Shown here one piece after another: positions 19,047 to 27,780 of a DNA stretch of 64,000 nt. The stretch is from Pygmaiobacter massiliensis. Lineage in GTDB: Bacteria; Bacillota; Clostridia; Oscillospirales; Ruminococcaceae. Each line of letters begins with the position of its first letter. Within the stretch, counting starts at the first letter, position 1. Both the position numbers and the translations under genes were made by a program. The notes beneath the pieces were generated by a model that worked only from the letters and a program-made list of their open reading frames with translations, made no database searches and was not told where the DNA came from. The stretch covers positions 310,001 to 374,000 of the forward strand of contig NZ_OAML01000003.1 in assembly GCF_900199435.1 (NCBI RefSeq). Direction: 5' to 3'.

Positions 19047-19101
19047 TAATTAACAGCACCCTTCTCATACCGGCAAACACCGTTTGCCGTGCAGTTAATT
19101 A
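19047..19101 (+). promoter_or_regulatory. Structured leader RNA upstream of mglB
   Basis: An outer stem pairs TAATTAACAGCAC with GTGCAGTTAATTA (one A-A mismatch), a 12-base bulge follows on the 5' side, and an inner stem pairs GGCAAAC with GTTTGCC around a three-base loop. No T-run follows. It ends 43 bases before the mglB ATG. Confidence 0.6.
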
Positions 19102-19144
19102 AGGGGTTCGGCAGCACCGAAAAGAAAAAAGGAGAGAGAATCCA

Positions 19145-20164
19145 ATGAAAAAAGTCATCGCATTAGCTCTGACTGCTGTGCTGGCCCTGTCCCTCGTGGC
19201 ATGCGGCGGTTCGGCATCCTCTGCACCGGCAGCTTCTGCACCTGCATCTTCTGCAGCAGGCTCTGTCGCTTCCACTACCGCTAAAGGCGGCAAAGTTGGC
19301 GTTTGCATTTACAAATTCGACGACAACTTCATGACCCTCTATCGTGAAGAACTGGACAAATACCTCAGCGACATGGGCTACGACGTCACTGTTGTTGACG
19401 GCAAAAACGACCAGGCAACTCAGACCGAGCAGGTCAATACCTTCATTACCCAGGGCGTTGATTGCCTCGTTGTCAACCTGGTTCAGGCTTCCGCTGCTCC
19501 GACCGTAATCGAAGCTGCAAAAGCTGCTGACATCCCCGTTGTATTCATCAACCGTGAGCCGACTGCTGAAGACCTCGCAAGCTATGAGAAAGCCTGCTAT
19601 GTTGGCGCTGACGCTCGTCAGTCCGGCACCTTCCAGGGCGAAATCATCGCTGAGACCGAGAACAAAGGCGACTTTAACGGCAACGGCACTGTCGACTACA
19701 TCATGATCATGGGCGACCCTGAGAACGTTGACGCACAGTACCGCACCGAGTTCTCCATCAAAGCACTTACCGACGCTGGCCTGAAAGTAAACAAACTGTT
19801 CGAGCAGCGCGGTGACTGGGACCAGGCAAAAGGCCAGGAGCTGGCTGCTACCGCTCTGACCCAGTACGGCGATAAGATCGACGTTATCTTCTGCAACAAC
19901 GACGCTATGGCTCTTGGCGCTGCACAGGCTATCACCGCTGCAGGCCGCACCGTTGGCAAAGACATCTACCTCGTAGGTGTTGACGCTCTCGAAGAGGCAA
20001 AAGCAATGGTTGACGCTGGCACCATGACCGGCACCGTTCTGAACGACCACATCGGCCAGGCACACACCGCTGGCGATTGCGTCAAGACCTTCATTGACGG
20101 CGGCCTCAACAAAGATGACGGCGACCAGAACTACACTGTTGACTACGTGAAAGTTGTCAAATAA
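19145..20164 (+). CDS. mglB: Galactose/glucose-type ABC transporter substrate-binding lipoprotein
   Basis: 339 aa. Signal peptide with lipobox LVAC (Cys at about 20), a Ser/Ala linker to about 48, then a two-lobed periplasmic-binding fold of the ribose/galactose class. DFNGNGTVDY (about 178-187) matches the calcium-binding loop of galactose/glucose-binding protein, and VVFINREPT, GDPENVDAQYRT and VIFCNNDAMALGA are sugar-contact regions. It therefore most likely binds galactose, glucose or a methyl-galactoside. Codon use is strongly biased, as for an abundant protein. It is separated from the ATPase gene by a terminator, which would give it more copies than the membrane parts. Confidence 0.9.
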   Translation: MKKVIALALTAVLALSLVACGGSASSAPAASAPASSAAGSVASTTAKGGKVGVCIYKFDDNFMTLYREELDKYLSDMGYDVTVVDGKNDQATQTEQVNTFITQGVDCLVVNLVQASAAPTVIEAAKAADIPVVFINREPTAEDLASYEKACYVGADARQSGTFQGEIIAETENKGDFNGNGTVDYIMIMGDPENVDAQYRTEFSIKALTDAGLKVNKLFEQRGDWDQAKGQELAATALTQYGDKIDVIFCNNDAMALGAAQAITAAGRTVGKDIYLVGVDALEEAKAMVDAGTMTGTVLNDHIGQAHTAGDCVKTFIDGGLNKDDGDQNYTVDYVKVVK

Positions 20165-20190
20165 GTAATTCTTAAACCTTCAAAATGAAC

Positions 20191-20230
20191 AGGTGCGTGT
20201 GCGATGAGTCGCGCACGCACCTTTCTTTTT
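20191..20230 (+). terminator. Terminator between mglB and mglA
   Basis: AGGTGCGTG(T)GCG and CGC(G)CACGCACCT enclose a six-base loop, followed by TTCTTTTT. It should let only part of the transcripts continue into mglA. Confidence 0.85.
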
Positions 20231-20368
20231 GGGTATGTACAAATACCCCAAAAAGCCAATATCCAAAAATTACAGGACAATATTCTCTGATTATGCAACG
20301 AATGGAGATAGACGGAGAAAAAATGCCCTGCTATAATAAAGTAAAGTATAGTTAAGGGGGGCCAGTCT

Positions 20369-21880
20369 ATGTCTGAGTATCGTTTAGAGATGCGCGATGT
20401 GGTGAAAACCTTTCCTGGTGTTAAAGCACTGGATAGCGCGCAGCTTAAACTGAAACCGGGCACTGTCCATGCGCTGATGGGAGAAAACGGCGCAGGTAAA
20501 TCCACACTGATGAAGTGCATGTTTGGCATTTACAAAATGGACAGCGGCGAAATTTATTACGAGGGCGAGAAGGTCGATATTACTGACCCGATGAACGCCC
20601 TAAACCGCGGCATCGCTATGGTGCATCAGGAACTGCAGCCCATTCCTGCACGCAGTGTTGCGGAAAACATCTATATTGGTCGGTATCCGATGAAAAAACT
20701 GCTCGGATTCCTCCCTGTCATTGACCACGAAAAGATGTTTAAAGATACCGAAGCGCTGCTTGAAAAAGTACATATGAACTTTGACCCCAAGCAGAAGCTT
20801 GGCACGCTCTCGGTTTCCCAGATGCAGTCGGTGGAGATTGCGAAGGCGGTTTCGGCGGATTGTAAAGTGCTCATTCTAGACGAGCCAACTTCGTCGCTGA
20901 CCGCAAACGAGGTAGAAGCACTGTTCACGATTATCAGTGAGCTGAAAGCACAGGGCGTTTCCATCGTCTATATCTCGCATAAAATGGATGAGATTCTGCG
21001 CATTTCTGACGAAGTCACCATTATGCGTGACGGCCAGTACATCGGCACCTGGAATTCTAAAGAGCTGACCACTGACCTTATCATCACCCGCATGGTTGGC
21101 CGTGAGCTGACCAATCTCTACCCGAAGCGCGAAAACGTGCCGGGCGAGGTGGTACTTAAAGTAGAAGATTTCACCTCTATCCATCCCCGCAGCTTCCGCA
21201 ATTGCAGCTTTGAGCTGCGCAAGGGCGAAATCCTCGGTGTTGGCGGCCTTGTTGGTGCACAGCGTACCGAGCTGATGGAAGCAATTTTCGGTCTGCGCGG
21301 ACACATCAGCGGCAAGGTGGAATACAAAGGCGAAGAACTACACATCAAGCACCCGCGTGATGCGATTCAAAAGAAAATCGCCCTGCTGACCGAGGACCGC
21401 CGTGCGACAGGCATCCTTGGCGTGCTGAGCGTAGCCGACAACATTTCCATTTCTTCTCTGGACCAGTATCTGCGCGCCGGAATTGTTTTGGACAACGGTA
21501 AGATTGAAGAGCTGGTACAGGACAACAAGGAAAAAATGTCCATTAAAACCCCGTCAAGCAAAACGGCGATTCGCTCGCTTTCAGGCGGCAACCAGCAAAA
21601 GGTACTTATTGCCCGTTGGCTGGCAAACAGCCCGGACGTGCTGATTCTCGATGAGCCCACCCGCGGCATTGACGTAGGTGCAAAATACGAGATTTACTGC
21701 ATTATTGCAGACCTCGCAAAACAGGGCAAGAGCATCATTATGATCTCTTCTGAAATGGGCGAGCTGATCGGTATGTCCGACCGCATCATGGTAATGTGCG
21801 ACGGCCGTGTTACTGGCATTGTCGACGGTAAGAACGCAACACAGGAAAATGTGCTGGCATACGCCACACAATTTGAATAA
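20369..21880 (+). CDS. mglA: Galactose-type ABC transporter ATP-binding protein
   Basis: 503 aa with two fused ATPase domains, as in MglA/RbsA. First half: Walker A GENGAGKST, signature-like LSVSQMQSVEIAKA, Walker B VLILDEPTSSL. Second half: degenerate Walker A (GVGGLVGAQRTEL), signature LSGGNQQKVLIARWL, VLILDEPTRGID. AAGGGGGG precedes the ATG. A TATAAT at about 20331 suggests a weak extra promoter, but no good -35 was found. The gene is followed by the permease after 13 bases. Confidence 0.92.
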   Translation: MSEYRLEMRDVVKTFPGVKALDSAQLKLKPGTVHALMGENGAGKSTLMKCMFGIYKMDSGEIYYEGEKVDITDPMNALNRGIAMVHQELQPIPARSVAENIYIGRYPMKKLLGFLPVIDHEKMFKDTEALLEKVHMNFDPKQKLGTLSVSQMQSVEIAKAVSADCKVLILDEPTSSLTANEVEALFTIISELKAQGVSIVYISHKMDEILRISDEVTIMRDGQYIGTWNSKELTTDLIITRMVGRELTNLYPKRENVPGEVVLKVEDFTSIHPRSFRNCSFELRKGEILGVGGLVGAQRTELMEAIFGLRGHISGKVEYKGEELHIKHPRDAIQKKIALLTEDRRATGILGVLSVADNISISSLDQYLRAGIVLDNGKIEELVQDNKEKMSIKTPSSKTAIRSLSGGNQQKVLIARWLANSPDVLILDEPTRGIDVGAKYEIYCIIADLAKQGKSIIMISSEMGELIGMSDRIMVMCDGRVTGIVDGKNATQENVLAYATQFE

Positions 21881-21893
21881 GGGGGTCGCCAAA

Positions 21894-22898
21894 GTGGAGG
21901 CTACAAAAAATCTGAACAGCAAAAGAATCAAATCTTTTCTGGGCAATAACGCGATCATCATTCTGCTGGTCGCCATCGCCATCGGTGTAGGTATTGCCCG
22001 CCCTGGTTTCTTCTCGGGTGCAAACATCGTCAACCTGATGAAGAATACCTCAATCCGTTACATCATCGCACTTGGTATTTCCGGCTGCTTGATTACCACC
22101 GGCAACGACCTTTCTGCTGGCCGTACCGTTGGTTTTGCAGCTTGCATTGCTGCTATTTTGCTGCAGCGTGCAGATTACTCTGACCGCTTTTATCCCAACA
22201 TGCCGGAGATGCCGCTGTGGCTGGTACTTATCATTGTTATGGCTATCTGCTCCATCGTCGGCCTGTGCAACGGTCTGGTCGTTTCCTACCTCAAGGTTCA
22301 GCCGTTTATCGCTACCCTGGGTATGCAGACTATCGTCTATGGTATCTGCCTGGTTTACACCGGTGCAAAACCCATCGGCGGCTTGCGCACTGATTTTACC
22401 AACGTTGCAAACAAAGGCTTGTTTGGCACCAAGTTCTCTTACATCTTCTTGTATGCCATCGTTATTTGTGCCTTTATGTGGTTCCTTTACAATAAGACCC
22501 GTCACGGCAAGTACATGTACGCCATCGGCGGCAACGAAAACGCAGCAGAAGTTGCTGGTGTTAACGTACCGAAAACCAAAATCAAAATCTACATGCTGGC
22601 ATCCGTTCTGTTTGCCGTTGCAGGTTTCTTGATGGCTGCAAAGTCCGGCGGTGCTTCGGTTAACACCGCACAGGGCTACGAGCTTGACGCTATCGCGGCC
22701 TGCACCATCGGCGGTGTTTCCACCACTGGCGGTATCGGTAAAGTCTCCGGCATCTTTGTCGGCGTGCTCGTTTTCGAATTGCTGAAAATTGCAATGCAGT
22801 TTATGGGCGTTGAAACCAGCTACACCTACATTGTGCAGGGCCTTGTCATCATCGTTGCAGTTGCAATGGATATCCGCAAATACCTTGCCAAGAAATAA
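21894..22898 (+). CDS. mglC: Galactose-type ABC transporter permease
   Basis: 334 aa, about eight to ten membrane segments, BPD_transp_2 class. Motifs include ISGCLITTGNDLSAGRTVGFAA-type residues, FIATLGMQTIVYGI, TRHGKYMYAIGGNENAAEVAGV (the EAA-like coupling loop) and CTIGGVSTTGGIGKVSGIFVG. I set the start at GTG 21894 because AGGGGGT lies eight bases upstream and longer frames overlap mglA. With mglA and mglB it makes a complete importer. Confidence 0.9.
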   Translation: MEATKNLNSKRIKSFLGNNAIIILLVAIAIGVGIARPGFFSGANIVNLMKNTSIRYIIALGISGCLITTGNDLSAGRTVGFAACIAAILLQRADYSDRFYPNMPEMPLWLVLIIVMAICSIVGLCNGLVVSYLKVQPFIATLGMQTIVYGICLVYTGAKPIGGLRTDFTNVANKGLFGTKFSYIFLYAIVICAFMWFLYNKTRHGKYMYAIGGNENAAEVAGVNVPKTKIKIYMLASVLFAVAGFLMAAKSGGASVNTAQGYELDAIAACTIGGVSTTGGIGKVSGIFVGVLVFELLKIAMQFMGVETSYTYIVQGLVIIVAVAMDIRKYLAKK

Positions 22899-22903
22899 GC
22901 AAT

Positions 22904-23131
22904 ATGGACGAAAAAGAAAAACAAGAGTTGGAGCAAACTGCACAGGCAGATTTGCCCGAAACAGCCCCTGAAAAGCCCGACCCGCGCAATGAAAGTTTTA
23001 TTAACTGGAAAGAGCGCATGTACGATAAAATACCGCAAAAAAAGGTGCCAGGCGTAATTCGTTTTCTGGATTTTCTGATTCCCTGCATCTTCGTGGCCAT
23101 CGTACTCATTATCATTTTTGGCCGTGGCTGA
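22904..23131 (+). CDS. Small single-span membrane protein at the end of the mgl operon
   Basis: 75 aa. The first 45 residues are highly charged (DEKEKQELEQ...), and residues about 50-72 form one membrane segment (FLIPCIFVAIVLIIIFG). It starts five bases after mglC ends, so it is almost certainly translated with it, although its own ribosome binding site is weak. I recognise no family. It may be an accessory or stabilising subunit of the importer; that is inference from position only. Confidence 0.65.
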   Translation: MDEKEKQELEQTAQADLPETAPEKPDPRNESFINWKERMYDKIPQKKVPGVIRFLDFLIPCIFVAIVLIIIFGRG

Positions 23132-23163
23132 CCATCTCATTGAAATGATTCTCTCCTAATTAT

Positions 23164-23203
23164 AAAAAGTGGCACAGCAATTATGCTGTGCCACTTTGTT
23201 TGT
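23164..23203 (+). terminator. Terminator of the mgl operon
   Basis: AAAGTGGCACAGCA and TGCTGTGCCACTTT around a four-base loop, T-rich after. Confidence 0.88.
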
Positions 23204-23423
23204 ACGCTGCAAGCACTGCTTTACCGGGGCTTGTACTTGTGCTAGAATGCTTACAGCAAATGAGATTTTAAAAGCGCAAAAGGATACCGCTGCAACTGAC
23301 AGCCCAGACTAAGAAAACGACAAGCACTTTTGTTGTTTTTATTGCGTCAATAAGCCAAGTTGGCAGCCCCGGCCCCAAACTTTCTCGCTTACTTTGTGGT
23401 ACCTGCCACTATACAAAAAAGCG
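23204..23423. other. Convergent intergenic sequence, nothing recognised
   Basis: About 220 bases between the mgl terminator and the terminator of the minus-strand glycerophosphodiesterase gene. No coding frame, RNA gene or promoter stands out. Confidence 0.5.
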
Positions 23424-23472
23424 GCAATAAAAAATGCTGATGGCAGCCAAGGCTTGCATTCATCAGCACTTT
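23424..23472 (-). terminator. Terminator of the glycerophosphodiesterase gene
   Basis: TGCTGATG and CATCAGCA arms with an inner GCAAGCC/GGCTGC pairing; TTTTTTATT follows on the minus strand. Confidence 0.8.
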
Positions 23473-23508
23473 TATCATATAAAGGATAACGCAGGGAACA
23501 GCTACCGT

Positions 23509-24369
23509 TTAAGCCTCGGTGCGGAACTGCACTTCCGGCAGATAAAACTCGAAGATAACGAGGTCGTTCTCAGACTCAACACGCGCCTTGTCGGCTTCAT
23601 CGCGTGCTGTCCAAAGAACTCTCAGTGCGCCAAGACGGTCGCATAGACGGACAGTCCAAGGCTTTTTGGCGTTATCGTAAGCAACAAACTCGGGGCGGGC
23701 AAGCACATTGCCTAGTAGGTTACCAAGCACAAAGCCGCCGACGCTCGGCAGGGTATTGTAGGTTTCGGGTCGGCCGGCCAGCTGGCCGCGCAGCACCTGC
23801 GGCGCATGCTTTTTAAACCAGCAAACAATGCGCGGGTCAAAACTTTCGATGCAGTAAGCGCCGTGGTACTGCTGCATGAGCGCGTAGCCTTTTTCGCAAA
23901 GCTCGGTATTGCGGGGGCCGCTTTTCAGTTCAATGATCATCGGTGCTTTGCCGTCCATTACCTCAAACACTTCGGTCAAGAGCGGAATGCGCTGCTCGGT
24001 GCCACACAGAGAAAAGCTACGCAGCTCTTCTAAAGTGTAAGCGTCTACACGCCCATGCACGCCGCAAACGCGGTCGAGCGTATCGTCGTGAAAGACCACC
24101 ACCTCACCGTCTTTGGAAAGCTGAATGTCCAGCTCGATGCCGTAGCCATGTTCGACGGCAGCACGGAAAGCTGCAAGGCTGTTTTCGGGCACCGATTTAT
24201 CTTTGGTGTGCAGCCCGCGGTGCGCATAGTTGCGCCCGTAAAAAGGGCGAGATTTTTCTTGCGAGGGCCGGCAGGGATAAATGAAAAACAAAATCAGCAG
24301 TATAAGTAAAACTGCGAGAACGAAAAAGGTCAAGGTAACACCATCTTTCAAAAAAATAACAGGCGGCAC
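23509..24369 (-). CDS. Membrane-anchored glycerophosphodiester phosphodiesterase
   Basis: 286 aa. One N-terminal membrane segment (about 12-32) places the catalytic domain outside the cell or at the membrane. GDPD motifs are intact: AHRGLHT (catalytic His about 49), ENSLAAFRAA, ELDIQLSKDGEVVVFHDDTLDR (Glu, Asp, second His) and IELKSG. It hydrolyses glycerophosphodiesters to sn-glycerol 3-phosphate and an alcohol; the substrate might be deacylated lipid or teichoic acid fragments. It has its own promoter and terminator. Confidence 0.88.
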   Translation of the reverse strand: MPPVIFLKDGVTLTFFVLAVLLILLILFFIYPCRPSQEKSRPFYGRNYAHRGLHTKDKSVPENSLAAFRAAVEHGYGIELDIQLSKDGEVVVFHDDTLDRVCGVHGRVDAYTLEELRSFSLCGTEQRIPLLTEVFEVMDGKAPMIIELKSGPRNTELCEKGYALMQQYHGAYCIESFDPRIVCWFKKHAPQVLRGQLAGRPETYNTLPSVGGFVLGNLLGNVLARPEFVAYDNAKKPWTVRLCDRLGALRVLWTARDEADKARVESENDLVIFEFYLPEVQFRTEA

Positions 24370-24386
24370 AAAACCGCTTGCTTTTT

Positions 24387-24415
24387 ATTGTACGTTCCCC
24401 AGGGAAATGCGTCAA
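24387..24415 (-). promoter_or_regulatory. Sigma-A promoter of the glycerophosphodiesterase gene
   Basis: On the minus strand TTGACG, 17-base spacer, TACAAT, ending 18 bases before the start codon. Confidence 0.75.
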
Positions 24416-24635
24416 GCAAAACTGCACCTTTTGGCAAAGAAAAACAGCCAAAAACCAGAGTTTTGCAAACTTGAAAAAATGGTTTCAAAATTTTCACAAC
24501 TTCGACATACAGGCAAATTAATATGGAAATACACCGGCGGTGCGGTTATGCTATCCTGCAACCATGCCGTAAGGGTTTCAGTTTTAACAACAAAACCTAA
24601 GATAAATGCAGATAAAAGAAAGGTGGGCCTAAGCC

Positions 24636-25316
24636 ATGGCTAAAATTTTAATCGTGGATGACGAACCTCGTATCCGTCAGCTCATTAGTGAGTACCTGGA
24701 GCACGAAGGCTTTGAATGTGCAGAGGCGACTGACGGCTCTGCTGCATTGGCGAGCCTTGCGGCGCAGAGTTTTGACCTTGTAATTTTGGATATCATGATG
24801 CCGTTTGTAGACGGCATGACCTGCCTGCGTGAAATTCGCGCCCGAAAGCTGGTCACCCCGGTTATCATGCTGACAGCGCGTGGGGAAGAGTACGACCGCG
24901 TAACGGGTCTCGAGGGCGGCGCAGATGACTATGTGGTGAAACCGTTTAGCCCGCGCGAGCTGGTAGCCCGCGTAAAGGCAGTGCTGGCCCGCACCATGCC
25001 GCGCGGCGAAAGTGACGGCGAGAAGTTTGTCTTTGGCGACCTTCTTATCGATACCGCTTCTCACAGCGTACGCATTGCAGGCGAAGAGATTAGCCTGACC
25101 CCGAAAGAGTTTGACCTGCTGGTTTTCCTCGCGCACAATAAGGGCATTGCGCTCTCACGCGAGAAAATTTTGCAAAAAGTATGGAACTACGATTACTACG
25201 GCGAGGACCGTACCGTGGATACCCATATTAAAATGCTGCGCGGCCACTTGGGCAGCCACCGTGACGACATTGCTACCGTGTGGGGCGTTGGGTACAAATT
25301 TGAACCGGCGAACTAA
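24636..25316 (+). CDS. OmpR/PhoB family response regulator
   Basis: 226 aa. Receiver domain (1-115) with acidic pocket D8/D9, phosphoacceptor D52 in VILDIMMP, Thr in MLTARG and Lys in VKPFSPRE. The winged-helix output domain (about 130-224) carries LTPKEFDLLVFLAHN, KVWNYDYYGEDRTVDTHIKMLR and VWGVGYKF. AGAAAGGTGGG lies before the ATG. The partner kinase follows after 93 bases. No target site is apparent, so the stimulus is unknown. Confidence 0.93.
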   Translation: MAKILIVDDEPRIRQLISEYLEHEGFECAEATDGSAALASLAAQSFDLVILDIMMPFVDGMTCLREIRARKLVTPVIMLTARGEEYDRVTGLEGGADDYVVKPFSPRELVARVKAVLARTMPRGESDGEKFVFGDLLIDTASHSVRIAGEEISLTPKEFDLLVFLAHNKGIALSREKILQKVWNYDYYGEDRTVDTHIKMLRGHLGSHRDDIATVWGVGYKFEPAN

Positions 25317-25409
25317 ACAAAAGCAAGGCAGGCTGTAGGCTCTGCCATCAACGCAAACGGCTCGCTGCTACTGCTGCGGGCCGTTTTGCAAAGGAAAGGA
25401 TGACCCTCC

Positions 25410-26861
25410 CTGAAATCTATCAGAAGCAAACTTGCGCTTTTTGTTACGGCACTCTGTGTAGTGCTCATTGCGCTGGTCTGGCTGCTTACGGTTGCACTGT
25501 TTGAGCCGAATTACCACCGCATGATTAACAGCGAGCTTTCGCGCCGGCTCACCTCGATTGTAGAAATTCTAGAAAAAGCAAACTCGGTCAACGCTGTTAC
25601 CGATGAGCTCAATGACTATGTTAAAGATGGTATCTGCATCGATATTTCTGACCGCACCAACCGCTGCATCGGCATTTCTGAGGGGATTGGCAGCAACTGC
25701 CTGCTTCATCAGGACAATACCGCTGTATTTGGTTTGCTCCGCAACAATCAAGATTCCGATACCGCAATTCGCATTCGGCAAAGCCTGCGTGTGCAGAAGT
25801 CCATCAACTACACCATTGAAGACGCTACTGGCCACCAGCAGGCGCTGCAAGGTGCGGTGACCAGCAATGGCTATACCGTTATCGTTAGCACCAACCTCGA
25901 GCGTGTCAGCCAGGCTGTAGAAGTAATGAGAAGCCAGCTTGTGGTTATTTCGGTGATTCTGCTGGTGGTTTCAATTGTTGGCGCGTTGCTGTTTGCACGG
26001 TGGTTTACCAAACCGATTACAGCGCTTTCTAAAGCAGCGCGCAAGGTGGCTGCCGGTGAGTACGATGTGGCAGTACCGACCGAATCGCAAGACGAATTGG
26101 GCGTGCTGACCCGCGATTTTAACTATATGACGGGGGAAGTGGCAAAATCGAGCCAGCTGCAGCGAGAGTTGATTGCGAATATCAGCCATGACCTGCGCAC
26201 GCCGCTTACCCTCATCAAAGGATATGCAGAAACCGCCCGCGACCTCAACTGTGATAACCAGGAGCGCCGTACCGACGACCTGAACATTATTATCGATGAG
26301 ACCGACCGCCTGTCCGGCTTGGTGAACAGCGTTATGGAGCTTTCGAAATATTCTTCGGGTACGCTGCCGCCCCACATTACACGGTTTGACCTTGCAGAGC
26401 TGGCGCGCGATGTGCTGGGCAAGTATACCGACCGCTCTATTAAGGAGGAGTTTTTGCTCGCGGCAGAGGGGTTGGAAGAGGCTGAAGTGAATGCGGACCC
26501 GGCCCAAATTGAGCGGGTACTGCACAATCTCGTTTCCAACGCCATTGCGCACCTCGGCAGCCATGGGCTGGTAACAATACGGCTTACCCCGGTAAACAAC
26601 GGCCTGCTTCGTGCGGAGGTTATCGATAATGGCAGCGGTATTCCTGAAAGCGAATTGCCGCATCTGTTCGACCGCTATTATCGCGCCCGCAGCGACGAGG
26701 GACGCCAAGGCAACGGATTGGGCCTTTCCATCGTCAAAGCCATTCTTGTGGCACACAGTGCTGATTTTGGCGTGCGCAGCGCCGAAGGCGTAGGCAGCAC
26801 CTTTTGGTTTGAGTTGCCCTGTGCAGCCCAGCCGGAACAAAAGCCCAGCGAAAAAGCATAG
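25410..26861 (+). CDS. Sensor histidine kinase, apparently starting with CTG
   Basis: 483 aa. TM1 (about 8-31), an extracellular sensor of about 130 residues, TM2 (about 172-195), HAMP (about 196-250), HisKA with ELIANISHDLRTPLTLIKGY (phospho-His about 260), and HATPase with NLVSNAIAH, DNGSGIPESELPHLFDRYYRA and GNGLGLSIVKAI. The frame has a stop at 25401-25403. The next usual start is GTG at 25461, inside TM1, which would remove the positive end. CTG at 25410 has AAGGAAAGGA nine bases before it and gives KSIRSKLALFVTAL, a normal kinase N-terminus. It pairs with the response regulator upstream. Confidence 0.88.
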   Translation: MKSIRSKLALFVTALCVVLIALVWLLTVALFEPNYHRMINSELSRRLTSIVEILEKANSVNAVTDELNDYVKDGICIDISDRTNRCIGISEGIGSNCLLHQDNTAVFGLLRNNQDSDTAIRIRQSLRVQKSINYTIEDATGHQQALQGAVTSNGYTVIVSTNLERVSQAVEVMRSQLVVISVILLVVSIVGALLFARWFTKPITALSKAARKVAAGEYDVAVPTESQDELGVLTRDFNYMTGEVAKSSQLQRELIANISHDLRTPLTLIKGYAETARDLNCDNQERRTDDLNIIIDETDRLSGLVNSVMELSKYSSGTLPPHITRFDLAELARDVLGKYTDRSIKEEFLLAAEGLEEAEVNADPAQIERVLHNLVSNAIAHLGSHGLVTIRLTPVNNGLLRAEVIDNGSGIPESELPHLFDRYYRARSDEGRQGNGLGLSIVKAILVAHSADFGVRSAEGVGSTFWFELPCAAQPEQKPSEKA

Positions 26862-26884
26862 TTTTCAGCTGCTTTTTATAAAAC

Positions 26885-26935
26885 AAAAGGCGGACAGCCG
26901 CAGAAGTTCTGCATGGCTGCCCGCCTTTTTTGTGT
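26885..26935 (+). terminator. Terminator of the two-component operon, probably bidirectional
   Basis: AAAGGCGG(A)CAGCC and GGCTG(C)CCGCCTTTTTT arms. Confidence 0.88.
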
Positions 26936-26953
26936 TTATTTGGTTTTACAAGG

Positions 26954-27628
26954 TTATTTAAAGGTAAGACTGGTGTAGATGCTGCTCATCTTTTCATTCG
27001 GATAGTATTTATCCAGCAGCCGGCCAATTGCAGTTTTGGGCGGCACGTCAGGCGCGTAGGTGCGCTCTTTCCAACGAGTTACCGCGGCAATCGATACAAT
27101 AATGTTAACAGCCATAAACACGGCAAGCACCCAGGTAAGCGGGCGGCCGATACTGTTGGGGATTTTTTCAATATGCTCGGAAAGCCAAGGGTAAAGGTTG
27201 CGGATGAAGACGAGGCCCATAAAGCCCCAGCAGATGGCGAAGAAGAGGTTGGTACGGCCGCCGATATTAACCGGCGTATCGCTGTACTCCCAGCTGTGAG
27301 AGTGAAAAGCGATTTCTTGCACCCAGCTGCAAAGCCATTCAAACGCAGCGCCGGAAAGGGCGCTGGCAACAAAAATAATACCGGCATTGCGGTCTCGCAG
27401 GTTGTAGAGTGCAAGCATAAAAAGCACTGCGCCAAGGCCGTAAATCTGGTTAAATGGGCCCCAAATCAGCCCTTGGCGGCAGATCCAGCTGCCGTTTTTG
27501 GCATAAGCGAAAACCATCTCGCAGCAGTTGCCCAAAAAGCAACAAATGAAAAAGACCCAGAATACTTTGTAAAAGTTTTTACCGTTTGCGAAAGATACCA
27601 CGGTGTCGAGAGAGGTAATGTCTGACAT
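26954..27628 (-). CDS. ABC_trans_CmpB (PF06541) family membrane protein
   Basis: 224 aa with about six membrane segments. Family motifs: FLGNCCEMVFAYAKNGSWICRQGLIWGPFNQIYGLG is spread over residues 30-67, then FEWLCSWVQEIAFHSHSWEYSDTPVNIGGRTNLFFAICWG at about 95-134. It is a paralogue of the protein at 13436-14422 but has Cys-Cys-Glu in place of Cys-Thr-Glu and no coiled-coil tail. Function unknown despite the family name. It is monocistronic between two terminator/promoter regions. Confidence 0.8.
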   Translation of the reverse strand: MSDITSLDTVVSFANGKNFYKVFWVFFICCFLGNCCEMVFAYAKNGSWICRQGLIWGPFNQIYGLGAVLFMLALYNLRDRNAGIIFVASALSGAAFEWLCSWVQEIAFHSHSWEYSDTPVNIGGRTNLFFAICWGFMGLVFIRNLYPWLSEHIEKIPNSIGRPLTWVLAVFMAVNIIVSIAAVTRWKERTYAPDVPPKTAIGRLLDKYYPNEKMSSIYTSLTFK

Positions 27629-27780
27629 AGGAAAACTCCTTTAAAGATTGCCGCCGCAGCGGCTGCAAAGTAGTATACCACGCAAATGCCATTGCGAACA
27701 CCGACAATTTTCGACAAATGTATGAATGATGCTGGGAAACGAATTCGATGGAAAACAGGCCTAATTTGTAGCGGAATACT

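Larger units (their letters stand above)
18782..19144 (+). other. Long leader and promoter region of the mgl genes
   Basis: 363 bases without a gene. It holds the promoter at 18955-18983 and the structured RNA at 19047-19101. The first part is AT-rich with no feature beyond a weak GTAGC/GCTAC hairpin near 18884-18901. Confidence 0.6.

Noticed and set aside
24480-24635. Promoter of the response regulator
   Set aside because: TAATAT and TATCCT -10-like boxes exist, but none has a -35 box at a proper distance, so no promoter is claimed.
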